Source: Acidaminococcaceae bacterium (GTDB lineage: Bacteria > Bacillota > Negativicutes > Acidaminococcales > Acidaminococcaceae). From it: a stretch of 64,000 nt of DNA. The stretch covers positions 61,535 through 125,534 of the forward strand of contig JAFQZL010000044.1 of the NCBI GenBank assembly GCA_017405945.1, read 5' to 3'. The notes under the pieces are model-generated. The model saw only the letters and a program-made list of their open reading frames with translations. It did not search any database and had not been told where the DNA came from. A program made the translations under genes and the position numbers. Shown here one piece after another: positions 19,362-25,919 of the stretch. How positions within the stretch are numbered: position 1 is the first letter of the stretch; each line of letters begins with the position of its first letter.

Positions 19362-19389
19362 TTGACAAATCACGATACAGTGCTATAAT
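19362..19389 (+). promoter_or_regulatory. Consensus sigma-70 promoter
   Basis: TTGACA at 19362-19367, 16-bp spacer, TATAAT at 19384-19389. Both hexamers match the consensus exactly. The predicted start (about 19396-19397) coincides with the first base of the stem of the candidate RNA. Confidence 0.85.
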
Positions 19390-19396
19390 CAACCTT

Positions 19397-19535
19397 GTGT
19401 TTCGCATCGTTTGGTAATTGACCTCCTCGTTAATAACCTGGCACACACGACGCGAAACACTCTCGGGTGCATACAGACGTTACGTACCATCCGAAAAAAA
19501 CTCCCGGTATTGCATAGGCCGGGAGTTTTTCTTTT
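19397..19535 (+). ncRNA. Candidate small RNA with CCUCCU loop and Rho-independent terminator
   Basis: Starts at the predicted +1 with GTGTTTCGC, which pairs perfectly with GCGAAACAC at 19452-19460; TCGT 19407-19410 then pairs with ACGA 19447-19450, and GGT with ACC inside. The apical region around 19420-19429 displays GACCTCCTCG, complementary to Shine-Dalgarno sequences. A second weaker hairpin (GGGTG with CATCC) follows. The RNA ends at the terminator CTCCCGG (19501-19507)/CCGGGAG (19519-19525) plus T-run. No open frame on this strand belongs to it. Seen: promoter, stems, terminator. Inferred: a trans-acting sRNA pairing with ribosome binding sites. Confidence 0.7.
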
Positions 19536-19549
19536 CAGGCACACAAAAA

Positions 19550-19572
19550 ACCGGACGCTGTTCACGTCCGGT
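19550..19572 (-). terminator. ACCGGACG-family terminator after YvrJ operon
   Basis: ACCGGACG/CGTCCGGT stem with CTGTT... loop flanked by A6 and T7, so it can end both the minus-strand YvrJ operon and any plus-strand read-through from the small RNA. It is one of six copies in the window. A further palindrome (CTGTCA/TGACAG) lies at about 19586-19607. Confidence 0.8.
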
Positions 19573-19612
19573 TTTTTTATTTCGGCGCACTGTCAATGAC
19601 AGCGCGTCTTTT

Positions 19613-19783
19613 TCATTTTTTCGCAACGTCCCCCCGCAGCGCGGCAATATTACAGCTCAGTTCCCCAATCACATCGGTGAGGCCGGCCAGCTTGTTTTCC
19701 ATGCGCACCAGCAAAAACCAGCTCAGCACCACCGGGAAACCGAAATCTTTAATAAAGCCGAATACTTCGGAAATCTCCGTCAT
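19613..19783 (-). CDS. YvrJ family protein
   Basis: 56-residue protein. The family signature FGFPVVLSWFLLVRMENKL is present at about residues 14-32: a single hydrophobic helix followed by a charged amphipathic helix (LAGLTDVIGEL), like small phage-holin or anchor proteins. The ATG overlaps the stop of the DUF2922 gene (ATGA), so the three genes are coupled. Role of YvrJ is unknown; the membrane helix suggests envelope location. Confidence 0.85.
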   Translation of the reverse strand: MTEISEVFGFIKDFGFPVVLSWFLLVRMENKLAGLTDVIGELSCNIAALRGDVAKK

Positions 19784-20001
19784 GCGGCCACTACGTCAGT
19801 CGTAATGGTGCGCATGCGGCCTTCCACCGCTTCCACGATGTCGCCGCCGGATGTGTTGAAGATGTTGTTTTCAACCACCACCTGCATGGCGGCGTCGATT
19901 TCCGCTTTCGTTACGTTGGCTTTGGGTTCCTCGATGTTGAGGCTCACCTTTTTTCCCGCCGCGTTCCGGAATACCAAATCCAGATCAGTATCTGCGCTCA
20001 T
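19780..20001 (-). CDS. DUF2922 family protein
   Basis: 73 residues. Typical DUF2922 pattern: short beta strands with LDLVFRNAAGKKVSLNIEEP, then a helix VTKAEIDAAMQVVVENNIF and a glycine turn. AAAGGAGGT lies 8 bases before the ATG. It lies in the conserved Firmicutes trio DUF1659-DUF2922-YvrJ, whose function is not known. Confidence 0.88.
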   Translation of the reverse strand: MSADTDLDLVFRNAAGKKVSLNIEEPKANVTKAEIDAAMQVVVENNIFNTSGGDIVEAVEGRMRTITTDVVAA

Positions 20002-20032
20002 AGTTCTTTACCTCCTTTTTCTTTTTCCTGCC

Positions 20033-20257
20033 TTACTCTTCAATCAGAGAAGCGCGTTCCACCACCACCAGGTCGGTGATCTCGTTGTCGAACAGACTGC
20101 CCAGTGCCTTGCCCACCGCCATGATCTTGGCAGGTTCCGCGTCCGGTTTCACCCTGGAGTACGTGTAACTTTTGGTCAACGCATTCCCGTTCGCGTCCTG
20201 TCCCCGGGCAATGGCAATGCTCAGGGTGCGTTTGAGTACGTTCATGGTTGCTGCCAT
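20033..20257 (-). CDS. DUF1659 family protein
   Basis: 74 residues, N-terminal TLSIAIARGQDANGN, then KSYTYSRVKPDAEPAKIMAVGKALGSL, characteristic of DUF1659. GGAGGTG ribosome site 7 bases upstream of the ATG. Precedes DUF2922 by 31 bp. Unknown role; the set often lies beside phage-like lysis or envelope genes, as here with the amidase. The 162 bp between this gene and the amidase hold nothing I recognise. Confidence 0.88.
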   Translation of the reverse strand: MAATMNVLKRTLSIAIARGQDANGNALTKSYTYSRVKPDAEPAKIMAVGKALGSLFDNEITDLVVVERASLIEE

Positions 20258-20419
20258 TTTCTTTCACCTCCTTTCACAAAAATTGTTGTGGCGGGACTTA
20301 CTGCGTCCACGGCTTACATCTGCAGGCCCTACGATTCTGCCGCATGCCGTATGGCACGCCCGCTGTATTTGCACCGCGGTGGTTCAGAAAAACATTTCAC
20401 CGCAGAACAAATCGTTTTA

Positions 20420-21061
20420 CTACGCCGCGATCTTCTTGCGGTTCATGTCCCACAAATAGTACGCAGCCTTACCGCGGATCACGCAGCCTCCGGGATACAA
20501 CCGGCCGTTCCGCGCGCCGTCAGGCAGAAACCACAAATCCCATTTCGTTTCCGGATCCCTGCTGCCGGGGCCGTAGCCGTCCCGGAACGCAATTTCACAA
20601 TGGGTGTTCACATGCTCCGACGTGTTGCCGAGGCACAGCTCCTGGCAGAGGATGGCCACGATTTTCGCCATCACTTCGATCTGGATGGGCGTGGGCGGTT
20701 CGCTGCCGTAATCTACCATCGCCTGATAGGGATCCCGGTATTCGTCCGGCCCCGTTGCGCCCCATGCCGTCCCGGCGCTGATGCCGGTCGGCAGTTCACA
20801 GGTGGCATCGTACCCGCAGCACAGGGCGATGCCGATGGTTCCGGTGTTCCGCTTCCAGGTGTGGGATTTGCGCTCGCACAAATCATCGCAGGTCACATAT
20901 ACCGTGCCGTCTTTGTCGATGCACAGATGGTAATCGTCAAACACCTGGCCGTAACGCCCTGCCGTCCAGTGCAGGTAAATGGTGGTGATCCTCCCTTTTG
21001 CCTGCTTCGCCAGCTTAACCAGTTCTTTTTCCGTAATCACAACAGGATTTTCAACTAACAT
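20420..21061 (-). CDS. N-acetylmuramoyl-L-alanine amidase (amidase_2 type)
   Basis: 213 residues from ATG 21061 (AAGGAG 9 bases upstream; the TTG two codons earlier is less likely). It cleaves the amide bond between MurNAc and the stem peptide. Features: LHWTAGRYGQ with the first metal histidine, NTGTIGIALCCGYDA, HVNTHCEIA and DPETKWDLWFLP, matching the second His and DP..KWD of the family. No signal peptide, so it is endolysin-like rather than a housekeeping secreted hydrolase. The first gene of the minus-strand cassette, divergent from the sigma factor. Confidence 0.85.
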   Translation of the reverse strand: MLVENPVVITEKELVKLAKQAKGRITTIYLHWTAGRYGQVFDDYHLCIDKDGTVYVTCDDLCERKSHTWKRNTGTIGIALCCGYDATCELPTGISAGTAWGATGPDEYRDPYQAMVDYGSEPPTPIQIEVMAKIVAILCQELCLGNTSEHVNTHCEIAFRDGYGPGSRDPETKWDLWFLPDGARNGRLYPGGCVIRGKAAYYLWDMNRKKIAA

Positions 21062-21421
21062 TAACAATCACTCCTTTTCTTTTTCCGGCAACACGTTTTG
21101 GTTTTTATGCTGCCATTCTCTTCTGCGGTTCCCGTGTTACCGCTTTCACCTATATAATCCCGTGAGGTCAAAAAAACGAAACCGTTGTCAAGATTTTTTT
21201 TGCATTATTTGTGAATAAATCATGAACTTTATTTTTTAAAAATGCAGTTTTTTTAAAAATCCTGCGAAAACCGGGAGACTTGTGAAATCTTCCGTACAAA
21301 TCGTTTGAAACCCGCCCTGGCAGTGGATATTCTTCACTTTTTGTGTTATAATTTCTATGTAATCCGGATTTACAAAAATATAGTATATTTATACACAAAT
21401 GAAAGGATGTGAATCCCTTCC
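21062..21421. promoter_or_regulatory. Divergent control region between amidase and sigma factor genes
   Basis: 360 bp with no gene. A hairpin GCGGTtcccgtgttACCGC (21125-21143) lies in the amidase leader. Plus strand has a TATAAT near 21346-21351 without a clear -35. AT-rich around 21180-21260. No known riboswitch fold recognised. Confidence 0.45.
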
Positions 21422-22045
21422 GTGGATTTTTCCGAAATGAAGAAGTTCCCCTGGAACGAAGAAATTTACCTTGCCCAGCAGGGTGACACCGCTGCCGTAC
21501 TCAGGACCTGCGTCAGTGCGGAACCGATTGTCAGCCAGTTTGGCAAGGTATCGTATTTTACGGACTGGCTCGGCAAAGACGAAGTCCGCAGCATCGCATC
21601 CCTCGCGCTGGTAGAGTTCATCATGAGCTACCGCGGAGGGGTTCCCGACGGGGAGATCCCTGCCCTGATCAAGCAGGCTCTCAAATGCGATTTAATTAAC
21701 AGCGTGCACCGGATGGAATACCGGCGCGGCAAAGAAGAGGCGCCGCCTCCCAATCCCGATACCGGCTCGCCACATAGCGGCGCCGGTGGTTTTGCCACGC
21801 CTTCCGCGACCCCGCACGGGGATCCGGAAGCCAGTTTATTACAAAACGCATACGCCCAAACGGTACAGGACGCGATTGAGCACCTGAACCGGAATGAGCA
21901 GACCGTCATCCGGTCCTATTTCTTCCGCCAGGAAACCACGAACGAAATCGCGGCAGCCCTGGGCTGCTCTGCGCAAAATGTGCGGAAGACAAGGCGCAAG
22001 GCTTTGTTCCGCCTGCGCGGTTTACTGGATCGAAAAACGGGCTGA
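21422..22045 (+). CDS. Sigma-70-family/ECF-like sigma factor
   Basis: 207 residues. Region 2-like helices in the first ~95 residues (VRSIASLALVEFIMSYRGG), a proline/glycine-rich linker of ~40 residues, and a clear region 4 helix-turn-helix (LNRNEQTVIRSYFFRQETTNEIAAALGCSAQNVRKTRRKAL). It probably directs transcription of phage-type genes around it. GTG start with AAAGGA 14 bases upstream, longer than usual; an ATG at 21437 is the alternative. A terminator follows at 22074. Confidence 0.8.
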   Translation: MDFSEMKKFPWNEEIYLAQQGDTAAVLRTCVSAEPIVSQFGKVSYFTDWLGKDEVRSIASLALVEFIMSYRGGVPDGEIPALIKQALKCDLINSVHRMEYRRGKEEAPPPNPDTGSPHSGAGGFATPSATPHGDPEASLLQNAYAQTVQDAIEHLNRNEQTVIRSYFFRQETTNEIAAALGCSAQNVRKTRRKALFRLRGLLDRKTG

Positions 22046-22073
22046 AACGCCCGCTGCAAGTCTGCTGTAAATT

Positions 22074-22119
22074 CCCGGTCCCGATGCGTTTTACCATGCG
22101 TCGCGGCCGGGTTTTTTTT
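22074..22119 (+). terminator. Terminator after sigma factor gene
   Basis: CCCGG...CCGGG stem with inner GATGCG/CATGCG(T)C pairing and T8. Separates the sigma gene from the replication genes. Confidence 0.8.
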
Positions 22120-22215
22120 CGCGAATGCTGCGATGTTCTGTAACACAAAATAAAATTTTGCGAACGCTGCGTTGTGCTGCAACGCAAAAAAAATCAGCGC
22201 GGTTGCGCTGAATAA
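22120..22215 (+). repeat. Imperfect tandem repeats upstream of replication genes
   Basis: GCGAATGCTGCGATGTTCTG and GCGAACGCTGCGTTGTGCTG, each followed by an AACACAAAA/AACGCAAAA tail, plus CAGCGCGGTTGCGCTG. About 36-bp period. They could be iterons or an operator; no gene here. Confidence 0.5.
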
Positions 22216-22241
22216 ACAAAAACAATCGGAGGAACGGATCC

Positions 22242-23000
22242 ATGCTGTTACGTCTCGACGCGTTGAAAGAATGCGGCCTCGTCATCGAAGAAAACGGCGA
22301 GCTTTTTCTCAACGTCGAACAGAAAAAGAAAGAGAAAAGAAAGAACCAAAGAAAAGATAAAGTAAAAGATAATATTAAATATTTCAATAGGCAATATGCT
22401 AATAATCCACATGCTAATAATTCATATTTCACAAGAGGGGGAAAAATGAAAAGCCAAAAATCGCCGTCGGACGATGCCCTGTACAACGAAGAAGGCCGGA
22501 ACTGTCTACCCTTTGTGCCCGGTGAGGAAACGGACTGCAACCGGATGATTCCGCTGGAGGAACTGCCGGAAAACTGCCGCAGCGTGGTGGACGCGTGGAA
22601 CCGGCTGCGCCTGAAAACGTTTTACGGTCTGTACCCCGCTCTTTTGGCAAAACTGGAATCCCTGTTACAGCAGTATGACACGGACACCGTAATCAGAGGC
22701 ATTGCCGGCGTCGCCAACAGTTCCTTTCTGCTGGGCCGGAACAGGCACAAACGGTTCAAAATCACCTTTTGCTGGCTGCTGGATCCGGGAAATTTTGCCA
22801 AGGTGCTGGCCGGAAAATACCGCGACCAGTTTGACGAATACGATGAATGGCTGGACGGGGAACCGCTGCCTTCTTCCCTCACCGGCGCGGCGGAGGACCG
22901 GATCATGACCCGGGAAGAACGCCATGAGGCCGTCGAGGAACTGTGGAACCCCCGGACGCAGGAAAAACTGGAAGCCGCCCGGCTTTTGGGACTTGCGTAA
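22242..23000 (+). CDS. Phage-type replication protein (putative initiator/primosome component)
   Basis: 252 residues, GGAGG 8 bases before ATG. N-terminal ~35 residues winged-helix-like (LDALKECGLVIEENGELFL), then a Lys/Asn-rich linker encoded by strongly AT-rich DNA (22310-22445), then a helical C-terminal domain (CRSVVDAWNRLRL ... FKITFCWLLDPGNFAKVLAGKY) resembling the conserved C-terminal part of phage replication proteins. A second strong ribosome site, GAGGGGG, precedes an in-frame ATG at 22446, so a shorter product may also be made. It is followed by a helicase loader and DnaB, which supports the replication role. Exact family not certain. Confidence 0.7.
   Translation: MLLRLDALKECGLVIEENGELFLNVEQKKKEKRKNQRKDKVKDNIKYFNRQYANNPHANNSYFTRGGKMKSQKSPSDDALYNEEGRNCLPFVPGEETDCNRMIPLEELPENCRSVVDAWNRLRLKTFYGLYPALLAKLESLLQQYDTDTVIRGIAGVANSSFLLGRNRHKRFKITFCWLLDPGNFAKVLAGKYRDQFDEYDEWLDGEPLPSSLTGAAEDRIMTREERHEAVEELWNPRTQEKLEAARLLGLA
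22310..22445 (+). other. AT-rich candidate replication origin inside initiator-like gene
   Basis: A sharp AT-rich stretch within GC-rich surroundings, containing the direct repeat ATGCTAATAAT twice (about 22397-22422) and polypurine runs. The arrangement recalls phage lambda, whose origin lies inside gene O. Inference only. Confidence 0.4.
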
Positions 23001-23018
23001 AGCGAGGTGGCACTGTTT

Positions 23019-23705
23019 ATGAAAGAGCAACTGAGCGTACAGGATTTTTCCCGGATGGAAAAGCGCCGCAAGGCAATGGAACTGGACGTCATGATCCATT
23101 GGGATTTTGCCCACGATGACGGGGAAAACCCGGCGGCCCTGGACACAGCGAAGAAAATGGTGGAAGGCTTCCCCATCCTGCGGAAGAGCGGCGCCGGGCT
23201 GTTCATTTACGGAGCCCCCCGGGCAGGCAAAAGTTATCTGGCCGCCGAAATCGTGAACGAACTGACAGACCGGGGTTACAAATGCTACATGACCAGCCTG
23301 CTGGGCCTGTTCAACAGCCTGGGTAACCGCTCCGGCGAAATGCGCAGCCGTTATGTGGAACGGTTTTTCGAACTGGACCTGTTAGTGCTGGACGACTTCG
23401 GGCTGCAGGCAAACACGCCCAACAACGAACAGACACTGCTGTATATCATTGTAAACTGCCAGAAGCTGCGGATTCCTCTTATCGTCATCACCCACAATCA
23501 TCCGGATGAACTGATGAAAGCCGGCGGGAGCGGAAAGCCCCCTGAACTGCTGTGCCGCATACGTCGTTACTGTCTTGATTACAACGTGATGATGCCTGCT
23601 TCGCGCAGGCAACGCCTGTTGCAGACGAAACAGGAAACCCGGCGCCTTCTGAACACCGGAACGGAAAATGCAGCACCGATACAACAGGAATTACAACTGA
23701 AATAA
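23019..23705 (+). CDS. DnaC/IstB-type helicase loader ATPase
   Basis: 228 residues from the ATG at 23019 (GAGG 11 bases upstream; the GTG at 23007 overlaps the ribosome site). AAA+ features: GAPRAGKSY Walker A near residue 66, LLVLDDFG Walker B near residue 126, and the sensor-like VITHNHP. It loads DnaB onto single-stranded DNA. Located between the initiator-like gene and dnaB with short gaps, as in phage replication modules. Confidence 0.88.
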   Translation: MKEQLSVQDFSRMEKRRKAMELDVMIHWDFAHDDGENPAALDTAKKMVEGFPILRKSGAGLFIYGAPRAGKSYLAAEIVNELTDRGYKCYMTSLLGLFNSLGNRSGEMRSRYVERFFELDLLVLDDFGLQANTPNNEQTLLYIIVNCQKLRIPLIVITHNHPDELMKAGGSGKPPELLCRIRRYCLDYNVMMPASRRQRLLQTKQETRRLLNTGTENAAPIQQELQLK

Positions 23706-23735
23706 AACGAACAAAATCTTTAAAGGAGCTGACTT

Positions 23736-25190
23736 ATGCAGGAACGACTGATTCCCCAGAATATAGAAGCGGAGCAAAATGTGCTCAGCGCCATGATGAT
23801 CGATCCAAAGGCCGTGGATACGGTTTCGGAAATCCTGAAGCCGGAAGATTTTTACCGCATTTCCCATCGGATTATCTATGAGGCCATGCTGTCGCTGCGC
23901 GCCAAGGGCCAACCGGTGGATCTGGTAACCGTGCTGGAAGAACTGAAACACCGGAACAAACTGGAAGACGTGGGCGGCGTGAGTTTTATCACCATGCTGG
24001 CCGCCATCGTCCCTACGGCAGCCAACGTTAAATGGCACGCCCAAATCGTAGCGGACAAAGCAGAGCGGCGGCAGATGGCGGAACTCTGCAACGAAATTGC
24101 CGCGCAGGCCTATGAAGAAAACGGCGAGGACACCCGGCAGCTGCGGGACAAAATGGAACAGCGTATGCTGCGCATTGCCACGCACAACAACGCCAGAAAC
24201 TTTGTGCCGCTGCACGACGCGGTAACCGCCAACATGGACAGCTTAAGCCGCCGGCTGGAACAAAACGAAACGGTTACCGGCCTGCCTACCGGTTTCCCCC
24301 AGCTGGATCACCTGACCGGAGGCCTGCATCCTTCGGATTTTATTATCCTGGCGGCCCGCCCTTCCATGGGCAAAACCTCCCTGGGCCTGAACATCACCGG
24401 GAATGTGGCCTTACGCGGGGCCAAAGAGGGCGAAGCGCCCAAACGGGTGGCCCTGTTCAGTCTGGAAATGAACTGCAACCAACTGGTTCAGCGCATGCTG
24501 CGCACCGAAGCGGATGTGGATACTGAAGAAATGCAGTTCCGCAGCCCCGGGACAGCATGGCATGAATTCGGGCAGACTGTAGAAGAATTGCAACGCCGCA
24601 ACCCCATGGCAGAAGGACAGGAGGCAAGGCGGAACGCGGAAGAACTGGATGCGTTGGACAGATTGTGGAATGCTTCGGACAAACTGGCGAGTGCCAGCGT
24701 GTTCATAGACGACACGCCCGGTCTGACGTTGCAGGAGCTGCGTTCCAAAGTGCGGAAGCTGAAAGCCGAAGGCGGGCTGGATTTGATTGTCATTGACTAC
24801 CTCCAGCTGATGCGGGGCTCCTCCCGCCGGAACAGCTTTGAAAACCGCCAGCATGAAGTTTCGGCCATCAGCCGGGGACTGAAAGCCCTTGCCCGGGAAC
24901 TGGACGTTCCGGTGCTGGCCCTCAGCCAGTTGAGCCGCAGCGTGGAAACGCGTCAGGAGAAACGCCCCATGCTCAGCGACCTGCGGGAAAGCGGATCGTT
25001 GGAACAGGACGCGGACATCGTCATGTTTTTGTACCGGGAAGACTATTACAAAAATGCGGGAAGCGGAACCATCCATCCCACGGAGCTGATCCTCGCCAAA
25101 CACCGCAACGGCCCCACCGGCAAAATCGATTTGTTCTTTAAAAGCGACTGCACGAAGTTCATCGGCCTGGATGAAGCGGAAGCAGTTTAG
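23736..25190 (+). CDS. dnaB: Replicative DNA helicase DnaB (phage type)
   Basis: 484 residues. N-terminal primase-interaction domain (PQNIEAEQNVLSAMM) at 5-100, linker, RecA-like domain with Walker A ARPSMGKTS at 207-215, Walker B VIDYLQLM, and SQLSRSVE/KRPMLSDLRESG late motifs. A ~30-residue Glu/Arg-rich insertion lies between the walker region and IDDTPGL compared with chromosomal DnaB. Unwinds DNA at the fork. AAAGGAG before the ATG. Probably belongs to the mobile module rather than the housekeeping locus, since rplI and its neighbours are absent. Confidence 0.93.
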   Translation: MQERLIPQNIEAEQNVLSAMMIDPKAVDTVSEILKPEDFYRISHRIIYEAMLSLRAKGQPVDLVTVLEELKHRNKLEDVGGVSFITMLAAIVPTAANVKWHAQIVADKAERRQMAELCNEIAAQAYEENGEDTRQLRDKMEQRMLRIATHNNARNFVPLHDAVTANMDSLSRRLEQNETVTGLPTGFPQLDHLTGGLHPSDFIILAARPSMGKTSLGLNITGNVALRGAKEGEAPKRVALFSLEMNCNQLVQRMLRTEADVDTEEMQFRSPGTAWHEFGQTVEELQRRNPMAEGQEARRNAEELDALDRLWNASDKLASASVFIDDTPGLTLQELRSKVRKLKAEGGLDLIVIDYLQLMRGSSRRNSFENRQHEVSAISRGLKALARELDVPVLALSQLSRSVETRQEKRPMLSDLRESGSLEQDADIVMFLYREDYYKNAGSGTIHPTELILAKHRNGPTGKIDLFFKSDCTKFIGLDEAEAV

Positions 25191-25355
25191 TTGTTTTTTC
25201 ATCCCACAACTGCAGAATACGGATAAAACAAAAACGAAAAGCCGGATGCGTGTAACACGAACCCGGCAACTCAATAACAATAAATGATAATTTCGTCAGG
25301 CCCTTTACACCAATCACATTTCGGCCTGACAATAAGAGAAAGGAATAAAAACACT

Positions 25356-25769
25356 ATGAGAAAAATACTTAGCAGCTACGATCCGAGCCTGGAAATGACC
25401 CGGGAAGAAGCCATCGATTTAGGCAAACAACTGGTAAAACAGCGCGATATGGAATTTGACTACCGCCCTTCAGAGCCGCTGCCGGACAGGGCCTACGAGA
25501 TTATCGGCCAAACCGGCGCCGTCAGTTTTGGCCGCACCACGCTGCTGTTTTTTAAAGAGTGGGAAAAAAGCAGTTTCAAAAGCCCTGTCTACCTGCGCTG
25601 CAAAAACAACCGGCTGGAAGAATGTACCCGCCAGCAGGCGCTGTGCACGCCGGAATACCGCCGGCACCGAATTTTACTGTTCGGGGAGATCGATGACGTG
25701 AACAACGAGAACGGCGACATGATTTACGAAGAGGTATGCCCGGAACTGGCGATCATCGACAGGAAGTGA
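25356..25769 (+). CDS. Hypothetical protein following dnaB
   Basis: 137 residues from ATG 25356 (AAAGGA 12 bases upstream). Contains mixed alpha/beta segments (TREEAIDLGKQLVKQ, VSFGRTTLLFFKEWEKSSF, HRILLFGEIDDVNNE). No family recognised. A 165-bp gap after dnaB contains a small GCCGG hairpin near 25240-25265. Last gene of the module; followed by a strong terminator. Confidence 0.65.
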   Translation: MRKILSSYDPSLEMTREEAIDLGKQLVKQRDMEFDYRPSEPLPDRAYEIIGQTGAVSFGRTTLLFFKEWEKSSFKSPVYLRCKNNRLEECTRQQALCTPEYRRHRILLFGEIDDVNNENGDMIYEEVCPELAIIDRK

Positions 25770-25789
25770 AAATGGATGGTGGAAAGGAA

Positions 25790-25830
25790 AACCCAGCTGC
25801 GCCGGGCGCGCAGCTGGGTTAAATTGTTTT
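25790..25830 (+). terminator. Strong Rho-independent terminator
   Basis: AACCCAGCTGCGC/GCGCAGCTGGGTT nearly perfect 13-bp stem with a 4-5 base loop, followed by AAATTGTTTT. It ends the plus-strand replication module and faces the convergent PARG-like gene. Confidence 0.85.
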
Positions 25831-25919
25831 AGTTGCAACACTGTTCAAACTGCTCACATAATTAGATTGGCGGGATTCATTACATACTTTCCGTTAATAT
25901 TACTGTGAATCCTGCCCTG

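Noticed and set aside
19418..21058. Long plus-strand open frame of 546 codons
   Set aside because: It is antisense to YvrJ, DUF2922, DUF1659 and the amidase, all of which have strong ribosome sites and family signatures.
21062..21160. Possible riboswitch in the amidase leader
   Set aside because: Only one simple GCGGT/ACCGC hairpin; no match to cobalamin, c-di-GMP or other folds.
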